Shown here: positions 18,341 through 27,033 of the stretch, one piece after another
Layout: every line of letters begins with the position of its first letter
Numbering within the stretch: position 1 is the first letter of the stretch
NCBI RefSeq assembly: GCF_003315245.1
Contig: NZ_QNRT01000001.1
Location: 812,963 to 876,962, forward strand
DNA: 64,000 bases
Source: Arenicella xantha
GTDB lineage: Bacteria > Pseudomonadota > Gammaproteobacteria > Arenicellales > Arenicellaceae
Reading direction: 5' to 3'
Program-made: the position numbers and the translations under genes
The notes under the pieces: generated by a model
What the model was told of the DNA's origin: nothing
The model's database searches: none
The model's input: the letters and a program-made list of their open reading frames with translations, nothing else

Positions 18341-18422
18341 TTTATCGAAACAACTATTCAGTAGTGAGTGCCCCATTTTAGGGGCTTTGCACAATAATAA
18401 TGCCAGAAAATAATGCATTCGC

Positions 18423-18437
18423 GCACCAAAATGGTGC
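18423..18437 (-). promoter_or_regulatory. NtrC enhancer site 1 (glnA)
   Basis: GCACC-AAAAT-GGTGC is a perfect five-base dyad of the NtrC type. Its centre lies about 118 bases upstream of the predicted glnA start. Confidence 0.82.
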
Positions 18438-18452
18438 TATTCCGCAATATTA

Positions 18453-18467
18453 GCACCTAATTGGTGC
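18453..18467 (-). promoter_or_regulatory. NtrC enhancer site 2 (glnA)
   Basis: GCACC-TAATT-GGTGC, centred exactly 30 bases (three helical turns) from site 1 and about 148 bases upstream of the predicted start. The two-site arrangement and distances match E. coli glnA (about -108 and -140). The site sits directly after the sdaA stop. Confidence 0.82.
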
Positions 18468-18473
18468 AGAAAT

Positions 18474-19868
18474 TCAACACTCAACGACATTAACCGGCAG
18501 CTCCACCACATTAATAGCAAGGCCGCCACGAGCCGTTTCCTTATACTTATCTTTCATATCCTTACCAGTTAGGCGCATAGTCTTGATCACTTTATCCAAG
18601 GATACATAATGCGAACCATCGCCTTTTAGAGCAATTCTGGCGGCGTGAATGGCCTTCACTGACGCCATAGCATTACGCTCAATGCACGGCACCTGAACCA
18701 GCCCTCCAATCGGGTCACAAGTAAGTCCAAGGTTATGCTCCATGGCAATTTCGGCCGCATTCTCTACTTGGCGTGTGGATCCCCCCAGAACTTCAGTCAG
18801 TGCACCTGCAGCCATAGAACAAGCCGAGCCCACCTCGCCCTGACATCCGACTTCAGCACCACTAATGGAAGCATTACGTTTATAAAGAATGCCAATTGCC
18901 GCGGCGGTAAGTAAAAACCGCATCACGCCCTGCTCAGAAGCTCCGTGAGTGAAGCGCGTATAGTAGTGCAATACCGCCGGAATAATTCCTGCCGCACCAT
19001 TAGTTGGTGCAGTGACAACACGACCGCCAGCTGCATTTTCTTCATTCACCGCAAGCGCGTAAAGCGTTACCCAATCCAGCACAGCTAGCGGATCAGACAA
19101 CGAGCGTTCAGGTGATGCCAACAATTTGTCATGCATTTCTTTGGCACGCCGCTGGACTTTTAAGCCGCCCGGCAACACGCCACTATTTCGCAGCCCATTA
19201 CTCACACATTCTTGCATCACAGCCCAAATATCCAGCAATCTGCGCTCAATCTCAGCCTCACTCCGCCACACTTTCTCGTTCTGCAACATGAGCTCTGAAA
19301 TCGACAATTGATGCTCATCACACAATGCGAGCAATTCGTCAGCAGAAGCAAACGTGTAAGGCAACGGCGTAGTATCGGGTGTTAATGTTTCACCACCTTC
19401 AGGCACGACGAAGCCGCCCCCTACTGAGTAATACGTCTTTCCGACCAGTTCAGCACCAGACTCATCGTACGCCATAAAGGTCATACCATTACTATGACCC
19501 GGTAGCGATTTACGGAAATGTAAGATCAGGTCCTTTTCTCGATCAAACTTTATCTCTTTTTGAGCTGCCAAATTAAGAACCCCTTGCTCTTTGACAGATT
19601 CGTAGCGAGTCAATGCGGTAGCCACATCGACCGACTCTGGCGTCTCCCCCATTAAACCTAAGACTACGGCTTTTGGTGAACCATGACCTTTGCCGGTAGC
19701 GCCTAACGACCCAAACAGCTCAACCTTGATCCGAGCGGTTTGATGAATAGCATCGGCATTTTGCAACGCATCCAAAAACAGCCCAGCAGCACGCATCGGA
19801 CCAACTGTGTGCGAACTAGACGGGCCGATACCGATTGAAAACAAATCAAACGCACTAATACTCATCAT
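18474..19868 (-). CDS. sdaA: L-serine ammonia-lyase (iron-sulfur type)
   Basis: A 464-residue single-chain L-serine dehydratase that converts serine to pyruvate and ammonia using a [4Fe-4S] cluster. The N-terminal beta domain begins [22 protein letters not shown]. The alpha domain carries cluster-ligand Cys motifs [15 protein letters not shown] and [18 protein letters not shown]. Length as in E. coli SdaA (454). Two adjacent ATGs are possible; AAGGAG is better spaced for the second (19865). It begins 49 bases after an Lrp-type regulator on the same strand. Lrp represses sdaA in E. coli, so local autoregulated control is likely. Confidence 0.96.
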   Translation of the reverse strand: MMSISAFDLFSIGIGPSSSHTVGPMRAAGLFLDALQNADAIHQTARIKVELFGSLGATGKGHGSPKAVVLGLMGETPESVDVATALTRYESVKEQGVLNLAAQKEIKFDREKDLILHFRKSLPGHSNGMTFMAYDESGAELVGKTYYSVGGGFVVPEGGETLTPDTTPLPYTFASADELLALCDEHQLSISELMLQNEKVWRSEAEIERRLLDIWAVMQECVSNGLRNSGVLPGGLKVQRRAKEMHDKLLASPERSLSDPLAVLDWVTLYALAVNEENAAGGRVVTAPTNGAAGIIPAVLHYYTRFTHGASEQGVMRFLLTAAAIGILYKRNASISGAEVGCQGEVGSACSMAAGALTEVLGGSTRQVENAAEIAMEHNLGLTCDPIGGLVQVPCIERNAMASVKAIHAARIALKGDGSHYVSLDKVIKTMRLTGKDMKDKYKETARGGLAINVVELPVNVVEC

Positions 19869-19917
19869 CTATCTCCTTCATTCATGGTGCTGAATGCTCA
19901 TTATTATCGTAGGCGGA

Positions 19918-20403
19918 CTATACTCGAATCGCCAATGTTTCTTTCACCGTTTCCATCGCCGCGATACTGGTTGAACTATAAACTCCTGGCACCGCCAGCA
20001 GCTCCTCCTCCAGAAAGTCACGATAAGCCCGCATGTCGCGTACCCGTGCTTTTACCAGAAAATCGAAACTCCCCGTCACCAAGTAACATTCTTGCACTTG
20101 ATCGAGCAATTGAATTGCCGCGCGAAAGTCTTCAAAGCTCTGCTTGCTTGAACGGTCCAAGCTCACTTGTACGAATACCACTAAGCCGGCATCTAAATGC
20201 TTGGCACTCAACCGAGCTGAATAGCCTTCGATGTACCCAGCGCGCTCAAGCTTCTTAACTCGCTCGATGCACGGCGTGGTGGTGAGACCGACCTGCTTTC
20301 CTAGGTCGGTATAAGAAACCCGTCCATCTCGCTGCAGCACGGTCAGGATATTACGATCGTATTTATCGAGGGTTAATTGCTCGTCAGCATTATAGTCATA
20401 CAT
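19918..20403 (-). CDS. lrp: Lrp-family transcriptional regulator
   Basis: A 161-residue Lrp/AsnC protein very close to E. coli Lrp in length and sequence: N-terminal helix-turn-helix LDKYDRNILTVLQRDGRVSYTDLGKQVGLTTTPCIERVKKLERAGYIEGY, then the RAM ligand-binding domain with VQECYLVTGSFDFLVKARV and the PGVYSSTSIAAME strand. It sits between sdaA (same strand, downstream) and ald (divergent). Lrp-type proteins control alanine dehydrogenase and serine deaminase genes in several bacteria, so these neighbours are probable targets. Whether it is the global Lrp or a local paralogue cannot be decided; a second, more distant paralogue lies at 53794. Confidence 0.92.
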   Translation of the reverse strand: MYDYNADEQLTLDKYDRNILTVLQRDGRVSYTDLGKQVGLTTTPCIERVKKLERAGYIEGYSARLSAKHLDAGLVVFVQVSLDRSSKQSFEDFRAAIQLLDQVQECYLVTGSFDFLVKARVRDMRAYRDFLEEELLAVPGVYSSTSIAAMETVKETLAIRV

Positions 20404-20575
20404 TGAAAATCACTAGTTAATTCTAATATGACAGTAAATATAACCAATAATTAGGAAATATAAATAAATATTAATTGCAAAGGCCTCAATATAAATAAAA
20501 AAACGCTTACTGACATCTCAAATCATCGGTAAAATTTAGTGCTATAAATCACTCCGTCAATGCTAGGAAATTTCA
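20404..20575. promoter_or_regulatory. AT-rich lrp/ald divergent control region
   Basis: This 172-base region is far more A+T rich than its surroundings, with several A and T tracts (20450-20510), as expected for a multi-site Lrp operator. I cannot fix a unique promoter. The ald start is preceded by AGGAA at seven bases. Confidence 0.45.
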
Positions 20576-21691
20576 ATGAAAATTGGTGTACCAAAAGAGA
20601 TCAAAAACCACGAATATCGTGTTGGCTTAAGCCCTGCTAGTGCCCGTGAACTAATCGCGAACGGACATGAAGTAACCATCGCAACCGGCGCCGCGGCCGG
20701 AATCGGTCTAGACGATAATGCTTACACCGCCATTGGCGCAAAGATTGCCGCTTCAAACGAAGCCATTTATGCCGATAGCGAAATGATCGTTAAAGTAAAA
20801 GAGCCTCAGCCCGATGAATGCCGCCAGCTACGTCGCGGACAGCTGTTATTCACCTACCTTCATCTTGCTCCAGATGCAGAGCAAACCCGCCTACTGCTGG
20901 AATCAGGCGTTACCGCGGTTGCGTATGAAACAGTCACAGGCCCTGGCAACTCATTACCGCTATTAGCACCAATGAGTGAGGTCGCCGGCCGATTGGCAGC
21001 GCAAGCTGGCGCACATTGCTTAGAGCGCGCACAAGGTGGATGCGGCGTGCTTATGGGCGGCGTACCAGGCACCGAGCCAGCCAAGGTACTGGTTATCGGC
21101 GGCGGCGTAGTAGGTCAAAATGCAGCGTATATTGCACGCGGCATGGGCGCCAATGTCACCATTCTTGATCGATCGATTTCCAAGTTGCGCGAACTAGACA
21201 TTGAGTTTCAAGGCAAAGCTAACTGCGTCTACTCAACAACAGAATCAATTGAACGCTACGCCATTGAATCAGATCTAGTCATCGGCGCTGTACTCATTCC
21301 GGGCGCCAATGCTCCCAAATTGATTACTCGCGAGATCATCAGCAAAATGAAACCAGGCTCCGTGGTGGTTGATGTGGCAATCGATCAAGGCGGCTGCTTT
21401 GAGACATCCAAAGCGACCACTCACCAAGACCCAACCTTTGTGGTAGATGGTGTTGTGCACTACTGTGTAGCCAATATGCCGGGCGCAGTTCCGCAAACAT
21501 CTACGTATGCCCTGAATAACGCCACACTACCGTTTACGCTAGCGATGGCAAACCTAGGCTGGAAAGGCGCGATGCAACAGAATGCTGACCTGCTACACGG
21601 CCTAAACGTACACGACGGCAAACTAACGTATCAAGCCGTCGCCGCTGCACAAGGCCTTGAATACACTGATCCGGCAACACTAATCAAATAG
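20576..21691 (+). CDS. ald: Alanine dehydrogenase
   Basis: A 371-residue NAD-dependent enzyme that interconverts L-alanine with pyruvate and ammonia, normally a hexamer. Seen: MKIGVPKEIKNHEYRVGLSP with substrate-binding Arg, FTYLHLAPD with the pyruvate-binding Lys block KVKEPQ before it, the catalytic His region QAGAHCLERAQGG, and the Rossmann motif VLVIGGGVVGQNAA. Asp in VVDVAIDQGGCFETS is present. Length as in the family (about 371). Divergent from the Lrp-type gene; together with sdaA it forms a pyruvate-yielding amino-acid catabolism cluster. Confidence 0.97.
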   Translation: MKIGVPKEIKNHEYRVGLSPASARELIANGHEVTIATGAAAGIGLDDNAYTAIGAKIAASNEAIYADSEMIVKVKEPQPDECRQLRRGQLLFTYLHLAPDAEQTRLLLESGVTAVAYETVTGPGNSLPLLAPMSEVAGRLAAQAGAHCLERAQGGCGVLMGGVPGTEPAKVLVIGGGVVGQNAAYIARGMGANVTILDRSISKLRELDIEFQGKANCVYSTTESIERYAIESDLVIGAVLIPGANAPKLITREIISKMKPGSVVVDVAIDQGGCFETSKATTHQDPTFVVDGVVHYCVANMPGAVPQTSTYALNNATLPFTLAMANLGWKGAMQQNADLLHGLNVHDGKLTYQAVAAAQGLEYTDPATLIK

Positions 21692-22055
21692 TTCACGCCC
21701 ATTGAAACGGAATGCCACGGACGGCAATTCCGCGACCTACCACCAAGCCAGCCAGCTAACGGAAATAAGCTTACAAGAAAATAATGTGCCAACAGCGGAA
21801 AGTATTTCAGAGAATTGAATGTCCATTGAACTAGCTACGGGGAATCCAGCTAGTACGAAAATAAAAAGACCCGCCATTTATTATTTTTGTTAACGAGTCT
21901 TTTTACTTTCATGAGTCGTGCTATTAGTTGCACTTTCCTCACTCCTAGGCGACTTGGGCTTGACCTCAGTCTGTGCGCAAAGTTACGCGATAATTAATCA
22001 GTTGTCCATAGTTTTATAACTTTTTGTTAACACAGACATGAATTAAAGTCATAAT
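21692..22055. other. Gene-free stretch after ald with several hairpins
   Basis: First part of a 587-base gap. It has no credible reading frame. It holds a hairpin just after ald (CGGAATGCC 21708-21716 with GGCAATTCCG 21723-21732), a perfect 7-bp stem ACTAGCT/AGCTAGT (21830-21836 with 21848-21854), and AAAAAGAC/GTCTTTTT (21863-21870 with 21897-21904), the last ending in a T run and possibly terminating ald transcription. Confidence 0.5.
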
Positions 22056-22072
22056 CTAGACAATTTGTCTAG
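22056..22072. promoter_or_regulatory. Perfect 8-bp palindrome, possible operator
   Basis: CTAGACAA-T-TTGTCTAG, a dyad with a single central base, of the size bound by a dimeric repressor. A TATAAT-like CATAAT (22050-22055) abuts it. No adjacent regulator gene explains it. Confidence 0.5.
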
Positions 22073-22100
22073 TTACTCACGCTCGTCATATGTGGGCAAA

Positions 22101-22210
22101 GACGGCATAAGAAAGCCAGAACCGTCATAAAGAGGCATTGAAGGCTCGCATATTTGCCTTCGACGGCTATAATATCGATCTTACTACGGGCGGGTTGATC
22201 CGCCTTTTTT
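22101..22210 (+). ncRNA. Candidate structured RNA or leader ending in a terminator
   Basis: Three stems follow each other on the plus strand: GACGG/CCGTC (22101-22105 with 22122-22126), GAAGGC/GCCTTC (22140-22145 with 22156-22161), and GGCGG/CCGCC (22189-22193 with 22200-22204) followed by six T. The CCGTC arm could instead pair with GACGG at 22162-22166, enclosing the second stem, so two exclusive folds are possible. No coding sequence lies upstream on this strand for about 500 bases, so the terminator must end either a small RNA or an attenuated glyQS leader. The 5' end is not defined. Confidence 0.5.
22189..22210 (+). terminator. Intrinsic terminator upstream of glyQ
   Basis: A five-pair GC stem GGCGG/CCGCC with a six-base loop and an uninterrupted T6 tail, 69 bases before the glyQ start. 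A further perfect 7-bp hairpin (CGTTGAG/CTCAACG, 22225-22249) lies between it and glyQ. Confidence 0.8.
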
Positions 22211-22278
22211 AGTGGCACATCACTCGTTGAGCGATAGATACTCTCAACGTAGATCGCGCACAACGACACGCATGGAAA

Positions 22279-23181
22279 ATGAGTAACAAACTGTCTTTTC
22301 AAGATTTAATCCTCCGCCTCCAGACCTACTGGGCTGATCAGGGCTGCATGCTTATGCAGCCTTACGACATTGAAATGGGCGCAGGCACCTTTCATTCAGC
22401 AACATTTCTGGGCGCTATTGGGCCAGAGCCAATGCGAGCCGCTTATGTGCAACCATGTCGTCGCCCGACCGATGGCCGTTACGGCGAAAACCCCAATCGA
22501 CTCCAGCACTACTTTCAATACCAAGTAATACTGAAACCATCCCCCGATAATATTCAGGAGTTATACCTAGAGTCGCTACGCCAAATCGGCATCGACATGC
22601 TGGCCGATGACATACGATTTGTAGAAGACAATTGGGAATCACCAACTCTCGGTGCATGGGGGCTTGGATGGGAAGTGTGGTTAAACGGCATGGAAGTCAC
22701 TCAATTCACCTACTTTCAACAAGTCGGAGGCTTAGATTGCCGACCAGTAACCGGTGAAATCACCTACGGGCTTGAACGAATAGCAATGTACTTGCAAGGT
22801 GTCGATAGTATTTTCGATCTACAATGGACCGACGATTTCACATATCGGGATATTTACCATCAAAATGAGGTCGAACAATCAACCTACAATTTTGAGCATG
22901 CCAATGTTGACGAACTGTTTCACCAGTTCAACGCCTGCGAAGCTGAAAGCAAACAGTTGCTAGAACACCATCTGCCGTTGCCAGCCTACGAAAAAGTACT
23001 GAAAGCCTCACATAGTTTCAATTTACTGGATGCTCGACATGCCATTAGTGTGACCGAACGAGCGCGTTATATCGGCAGAATTCGCGCGTTAGCAAAAGGA
23101 GTCGCACAAGCGTATTACGAATCACGTGAAGCTCTCGGATTCCCACGTGGAATGAAATCTGAAGGAGGCGATCATGTCTAA
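22279..23181 (+). CDS. glyQ: Glycyl-tRNA synthetase alpha subunit
   Basis: A 300-residue catalytic subunit of the bacterial alpha2beta2 glycyl-tRNA synthetase. Seen: [70 protein letters not shown] with class II motif 2, and [14 protein letters not shown] as motif 3. Length as in E. coli (303). It overlaps glyS by eight bases. The ribosome-binding site is weak (GGA close to the ATG), unusual for an essential gene, and the upstream region carries a terminator. Confidence 0.98.
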   Translation: MSNKLSFQDLILRLQTYWADQGCMLMQPYDIEMGAGTFHSATFLGAIGPEPMRAAYVQPCRRPTDGRYGENPNRLQHYFQYQVILKPSPDNIQELYLESLRQIGIDMLADDIRFVEDNWESPTLGAWGLGWEVWLNGMEVTQFTYFQQVGGLDCRPVTGEITYGLERIAMYLQGVDSIFDLQWTDDFTYRDIYHQNEVEQSTYNFEHANVDELFHQFNACEAESKQLLEHHLPLPAYEKVLKASHSFNLLDARHAISVTERARYIGRIRALAKGVAQAYYESREALGFPRGMKSEGGDHV

Positions 23182-25267
23182 GCAAACTTTACTAATCGAG
23201 ATTGGTACTGAAGAGCTGCCACCAAAGTCTCTTAAGAAACTATCCGATGCATTTAGCCAAGGCATGCTCGAAGGATTGCTCGACTGTGGCCTAATAAGCT
23301 CCGAAGAACTGACCGCAGCGTCATCTTATGCGACGCCACGGCGTCTAGCACTGAGCGTACCGAACACCGCTGTTAGCCAACCAGATCAACATAGCGAGCG
23401 TCGCGGCCCAGCAGTGCAAGCTGCATTCAATGACGCCGGCGAAGCAACGCCAGCGGCAATCGGCTTTGCTAAATCTTGCGGCCTAGCGATTAACGAATTA
23501 GGGCGCACCAAGACCGACAAAGGCGAGTGGTTAAGCGCCAGCATTACCGAGCAAGGCAAACCACTGTCTGCCCTCCTAAGCTCGGTAGTTGACGCGGCAC
23601 TAAAACGACTACCGATACCCAAGCGAATGCGCTGGGGCAATGGCACAGCTGAATTTGTTCGCCCAGTAAAATGGGTCACGGTTATGCACGGCGCAGAGAT
23701 CGTGCCGATTCAGATACTTGACGTGGCGGCCTCCAACACCACGCGTGGACACCGCTTTCACAGTCAAGGCGACTTGGAGATCAAGCACGCTGATGATTAT
23801 CAAGATGTATTAACAGAGCAAGGTCATGTAGTCGCTGATTTCCAACAACGACAAGCCATGATTTTGTCTCAAACACACGCGCTAGCAACAGCAGCTGGCG
23901 GTCACATTGAAGAAGATCAATCGCTACTGGACGAAGTCACTGGACTAGTGGAATACCCCACAGCAATTTTAGGCGCTTTCGACCCTGCTTTTTTGGAAGT
24001 TCCTCAAGAGTGCTTGATATCGTCAATGCGTGACCATCAAAAATATTTTCATATTGTCGATGCCGACGGAAAGTTACTGCCTAAGTTTATTACAGTCAGT
24101 AATATTCAAAGCAGCAATCCAGAACAAGTTCGCAGCGGCAATGAAAAAGTATTGCGTGCTCGCCTTTCTGATGCACAGTTCTTTTGGCAAACCGATCAAA
24201 AGGTGAAGCTGGAAAACCGTGTAGAGCGACTCGACTCGGTATTATTCCATGTCAAATTGGGCAGCGTACTCGACAAAACCAAACGAATACAGAAACTAGC
24301 CGGATTATTCGCCGCCGATATGAATGCCGACGTAGACGTTGCGCAACGCGGTGCATATTTGGCCAAGGCTGACTTAGCCTCTGACATGGTTGGTGAATTT
24401 GATGAACTGCAAGGCATTATGGGCCACTATTACGCTGACCGAGACGGCGAAGCTGAGCTAGTTGGCGCTTGTATTGAACAACACTATTGGCCTAAATTTG
24501 CGGGCGACGACCTACCACTTAGCGCCGAAGCACAAGCCGTCGCTTTAGCCGACAAACTTGACAGTTTAGTTGGAATTTATGCGGCTGGCGAAGTCCCGAC
24601 TGGCGACAAAGATCCTTACGCTTTGCGCCGAGCCGCGCTTAGTGTGTTACGCATTTTAATTGAGTGCGAACACGAATTTGAGATTCCCAAATTAGTAAGT
24701 AATAGCGCTCAGGTCTATCAAGAAAATCAAGATTTTGCGGTCGATGCAGATACTCAACGTGGCATCGTTGACTTCATTCGCGGGCGTTTGATGGCGTTTT
24801 ACCAGGCACAGTCAATTGATACATCATCAATCAACTCTGTAATGGCCTGCTCACCGAACAGCCCGCTAGACTTTGATCAACGAGTCAAAGCCGTAGCCGC
24901 TTTTCGGCAAGCACCAGAAGCCACCGACCTCGCGGCTGCCAATAAACGCATCAGCAATATTTTGCGCAAGCAAACTACGGTAATTAGTGATGACATCGAT
25001 GAAGCTGCATTAGAGGAGCCTGCCGAAAAACAATTACTGACCGCTATTAATCAGATTGAAGCCAAGTGTAATGCCTTATTTGACGCTGGTGACTACCAAG
25101 CTGGGCTCGGGTTACTAGCAGGCCTACGTAGCCCAATTGACGAGTTCTTTGAGCATGTCATGGTAATGACTGAAGATCCGGCACAGCAGCAAAACCGTTT
25201 ATCCTTACTAAAGCGTATTCAAGATTTATTTCTTCGAGTCGCTGATATCGCACGGTTGCAAAATTAG
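23174..25267 (+). CDS. glyS: Glycyl-tRNA synthetase beta subunit
   Basis: A 697-residue beta subunit that binds tRNA-Gly and is needed for aminoacylation with GlyQ. Seen: N-terminal [27 protein letters not shown], the [24 protein letters not shown] block, an HD-like middle ([34 protein letters not shown]) and the C-terminal anticodon-binding DALR domain. Length as in E. coli (689). AAGGAGG nine bases before the ATG lies within the 3' end of glyQ, so translation is coupled. Confidence 0.98.
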   Translation: MSKQTLLIEIGTEELPPKSLKKLSDAFSQGMLEGLLDCGLISSEELTAASSYATPRRLALSVPNTAVSQPDQHSERRGPAVQAAFNDAGEATPAAIGFAKSCGLAINELGRTKTDKGEWLSASITEQGKPLSALLSSVVDAALKRLPIPKRMRWGNGTAEFVRPVKWVTVMHGAEIVPIQILDVAASNTTRGHRFHSQGDLEIKHADDYQDVLTEQGHVVADFQQRQAMILSQTHALATAAGGHIEEDQSLLDEVTGLVEYPTAILGAFDPAFLEVPQECLISSMRDHQKYFHIVDADGKLLPKFITVSNIQSSNPEQVRSGNEKVLRARLSDAQFFWQTDQKVKLENRVERLDSVLFHVKLGSVLDKTKRIQKLAGLFAADMNADVDVAQRGAYLAKADLASDMVGEFDELQGIMGHYYADRDGEAELVGACIEQHYWPKFAGDDLPLSAEAQAVALADKLDSLVGIYAAGEVPTGDKDPYALRRAALSVLRILIECEHEFEIPKLVSNSAQVYQENQDFAVDADTQRGIVDFIRGRLMAFYQAQSIDTSSINSVMACSPNSPLDFDQRVKAVAAFRQAPEATDLAAANKRISNILRKQTTVISDDIDEAALEEPAEKQLLTAINQIEAKCNALFDAGDYQAGLGLLAGLRSPIDEFFEHVMVMTEDPAQQQNRLSLLKRIQDLFLRVADIARLQN

Positions 25268-25270
25268 TCA

Positions 25271-25837
25271 ATGGCTTCAGGTAAATTAGTAATTTTGGAC
25301 CGCGACGGGGTAATCAACCAAGACTCCCCAGAGTTCATCAAGAGTCCAGACGAGTGGCTGCCCATCAAAGGCAGCCTGGAGTCGATCGCACGCTTATCAC
25401 AAGCCGGCATCGACGTTGTGGTCATCACCAATCAATCCGGTATCGGACGCGGCTTACTGACTGCCAATACCTTAGGCAGAATACATGTTCGCATGATCGA
25501 CTACGTACAGCAGTACGGCGGTAAGATCCAAAGCATCTTATTTTGCCCGCACCATCCTGACGACGACTGCGCTTGCCGCAAACCCAAAGCCGGGTTGTAC
25601 GATGAGTTGGCAACACGCCTAAACATTTCGTTTCAAGGCGTTTACAGCGTCGGCGATTCACTACGCGACCTACAAGCGGCAAGAGCCGCTGGTGCATCGC
25701 CAGTGCTGGTAAAAACTGGCAACGGCAAAAAGACCATGAAGCAAATTTCGCAAGATGCGGATTGGGATACGACCCCGGTATACGATAATTTGTCTAGTTT
25801 CGTTGATGCGTTTCTAGCAGATCAAGTTGTTGCGTAA
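25271..25837 (+). CDS. gmhB: D-glycero-beta-D-manno-heptose-1,7-bisphosphate 7-phosphatase
   Basis: A 188-residue HAD-family phosphatase in ADP-heptose synthesis for the lipopolysaccharide inner core. Seen: motif I LDRDGVIN (nucleophile Asp then acid/base Asp), motif II TNQSGIGRG, the zinc loop CPHHPDDDCACRKP, and motif III/IV KPKAGL with VGDSLRDLQAA. Length as in the family (about 185-190). It starts three bases after glyS; the order glyQ-glyS-gmhB-plsC is that of Pseudomonas. Confidence 0.95.
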   Translation: MASGKLVILDRDGVINQDSPEFIKSPDEWLPIKGSLESIARLSQAGIDVVVITNQSGIGRGLLTANTLGRIHVRMIDYVQQYGGKIQSILFCPHHPDDDCACRKPKAGLYDELATRLNISFQGVYSVGDSLRDLQAARAAGASPVLVKTGNGKKTMKQISQDADWDTTPVYDNLSSFVDAFLADQVVA

Positions 25838-25840
25838 ATT

Positions 25841-26536
25841 ATGATTAAATTTCGGTCTGTACTGTTTTACATCGGTAAAGGTCTGTCGACCATTCCGTTC
25901 TTCTTTGTCTCTATCATTGCGTTACTAGTACCGGCCCGTCGCCGTTCGGAGTTGATTGCTGGCTGGGCTCGATTCGTCACGTGGTGGCTAAGAATCACCT
26001 GTGGACTAAGCCACTCATTAGAAGGAATGGAGCATTTACCAGAACGCCCTTGCGTACTCGCCTGTGCACATTCCTCAACGTGGGAGACCATCACAACACA
26101 AACCTTCTTGCCACCACTCGCCTGGGTTCTAAAAAAGGAATTATTAAATATTCCGGTATTCGGCATGGGACTTCGCGCGACCGGCCCAATTGCTATAGAT
26201 CGCAAAGACAGCAAGAACGCGCTCGATCAAGTGATCGAACAAGGCTTAGAGAAATTCAAAGAAGGCCGTTACGTATTAATATTCCCAGAAGGAACTCGCA
26301 CTCCGTGGGGCGCCCAAGGCCGCTATAAAAAAGGCGCTGCTAAGCTAGCAGTAGCGGCTAACGTACCAATTATCCCAATCGCTCATGACGCAGGCAAGTA
26401 CTGGTCAAGCAAGAGTTGGTGGATCAAGCCGGGGAAAATTCGCTGCATAATGGGCCCTGAGATTTCGGTGCAGGGTAAAACCGACACTGAAATCACTAAG
26501 GAAATCCAACATTGGATTGAATCTCAAGACCTGTAA
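25841..26536 (+). CDS. plsC: 1-acyl-sn-glycerol-3-phosphate acyltransferase (PlsC family)
   Basis: A 231-residue membrane acyltransferase that converts lysophosphatidic to phosphatidic acid. Residues 8-32 form an N-terminal membrane helix. Acyltransferase motif I is H-S-S-T-W-E, an Hx4E variant of Hx4D that I recall in the gamma-proteobacterial subgroup following gmhB; motif II GLRATGPIAIDR and motif III FPEGTRTPWGAQGRYKKGA are standard. It begins three bases after gmhB and ends the operon. The downstream gap has a REP-like palindrome rather than a clear terminator. Confidence 0.9.
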   Translation: MIKFRSVLFYIGKGLSTIPFFFVSIIALLVPARRRSELIAGWARFVTWWLRITCGLSHSLEGMEHLPERPCVLACAHSSTWETITTQTFLPPLAWVLKKELLNIPVFGMGLRATGPIAIDRKDSKNALDQVIEQGLEKFKEGRYVLIFPEGTRTPWGAQGRYKKGAAKLAVAANVPIIPIAHDAGKYWSSKSWWIKPGKIRCIMGPEISVQGKTDTEITKEIQHWIESQDL

Positions 26537-27033
26537 GCAGAGCATCTCTTGAAAAATTAGCTATTTGCATTCTGGTGTTAGAAATCACAATTTCTGCTAA
26601 TTTGAAAAACATCTGTTTTGTGAAATTTTGGTAGGTCGGCTATGAGCGATAGCCGGGCATTCTTGCCCGACAACCAATTCCCATCCTTCAAGGTAGTCGC
26701 AATATTGCTGCGTTGCCTTATTTATATAGATACCTCGTTATCTAAACAACTGCTGAGTCACACCAAGAGCCATAAATTGGTAGAAAAATTGAGTTCAATC
26801 AATGGAAGCACGACTGACTGCTTATGGCACAAAGAAGTAATACGAATTACTTAAATTCAACTACCTACATCCGTTTAGAGTGTAGAAAAAATAGACCTGT
26901 TCCAACCGTAGAATGCAAATAGCCCCCAAAATTTAAGGCTGACTCAAGCAAAACAGCCAACCCTGATCAGAGCAGTCTACTAGCAGGCGTGTTATAACAA
27001 GGCATAATACAAGCTATCGCCTTTAGATTATTC
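26537..27033. other. 497-base gene-free stretch, possible small inserted element
   Basis: No credible gene: the only long frame (26642-26854) starts inside a palindrome and lacks a ribosome-binding site. A perfect 14-bp inverted repeat, GCTATTTGCATTCT, lies at 26560-26573 and in reverse at 26910-26923, enclosing the REP-like palindrome. No target-site duplication is visible. Confidence 0.5.
26631..26672 (+). repeat. REP-like palindromic element with GTAG head
   Basis: It starts GTAGGTCGG and ends CCCGACA, the ends of a REP family widespread in Gammaproteobacteria, with two internal hairpins: GGCTAT-gagcg-ATAGCC and CGGGCA-ttc-TTGCCCG. RAYT-mobilised REPs carry a GTAG head. No rayT gene is in the window and I saw no second copy. 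Confidence 0.55.

Noticed and set aside
18391-18405. TGGCAT...TTGT as a second sigma54 promoter of glnA
   Set aside because: The -12 GC is GT and the match is poorer than TTGGCACAGAGCTTGC at 18323-18340, which has perfect spacing.
22090-22110. MWAKTA as an attenuation leader peptide for glyQS
   Set aside because: No glycine codon run; six codons only; no good ribosome-binding site.
22168-22173. TATAAT before glyQ as the main promoter
   Set aside because: No -35 at the right distance, and a start near 22180 would place a terminator within the first 30 bases.
22069-22302. A 77-residue minus-strand frame across the glyQ leader
   Set aside because: Starts inside glyQ, Cys-rich random-looking sequence, and overlaps the structured stems and terminator.
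26642-26854. A 70-residue plus-strand frame
   Set aside because: Starts inside the REP-like palindrome, no ribosome-binding site, no recognisable domain.
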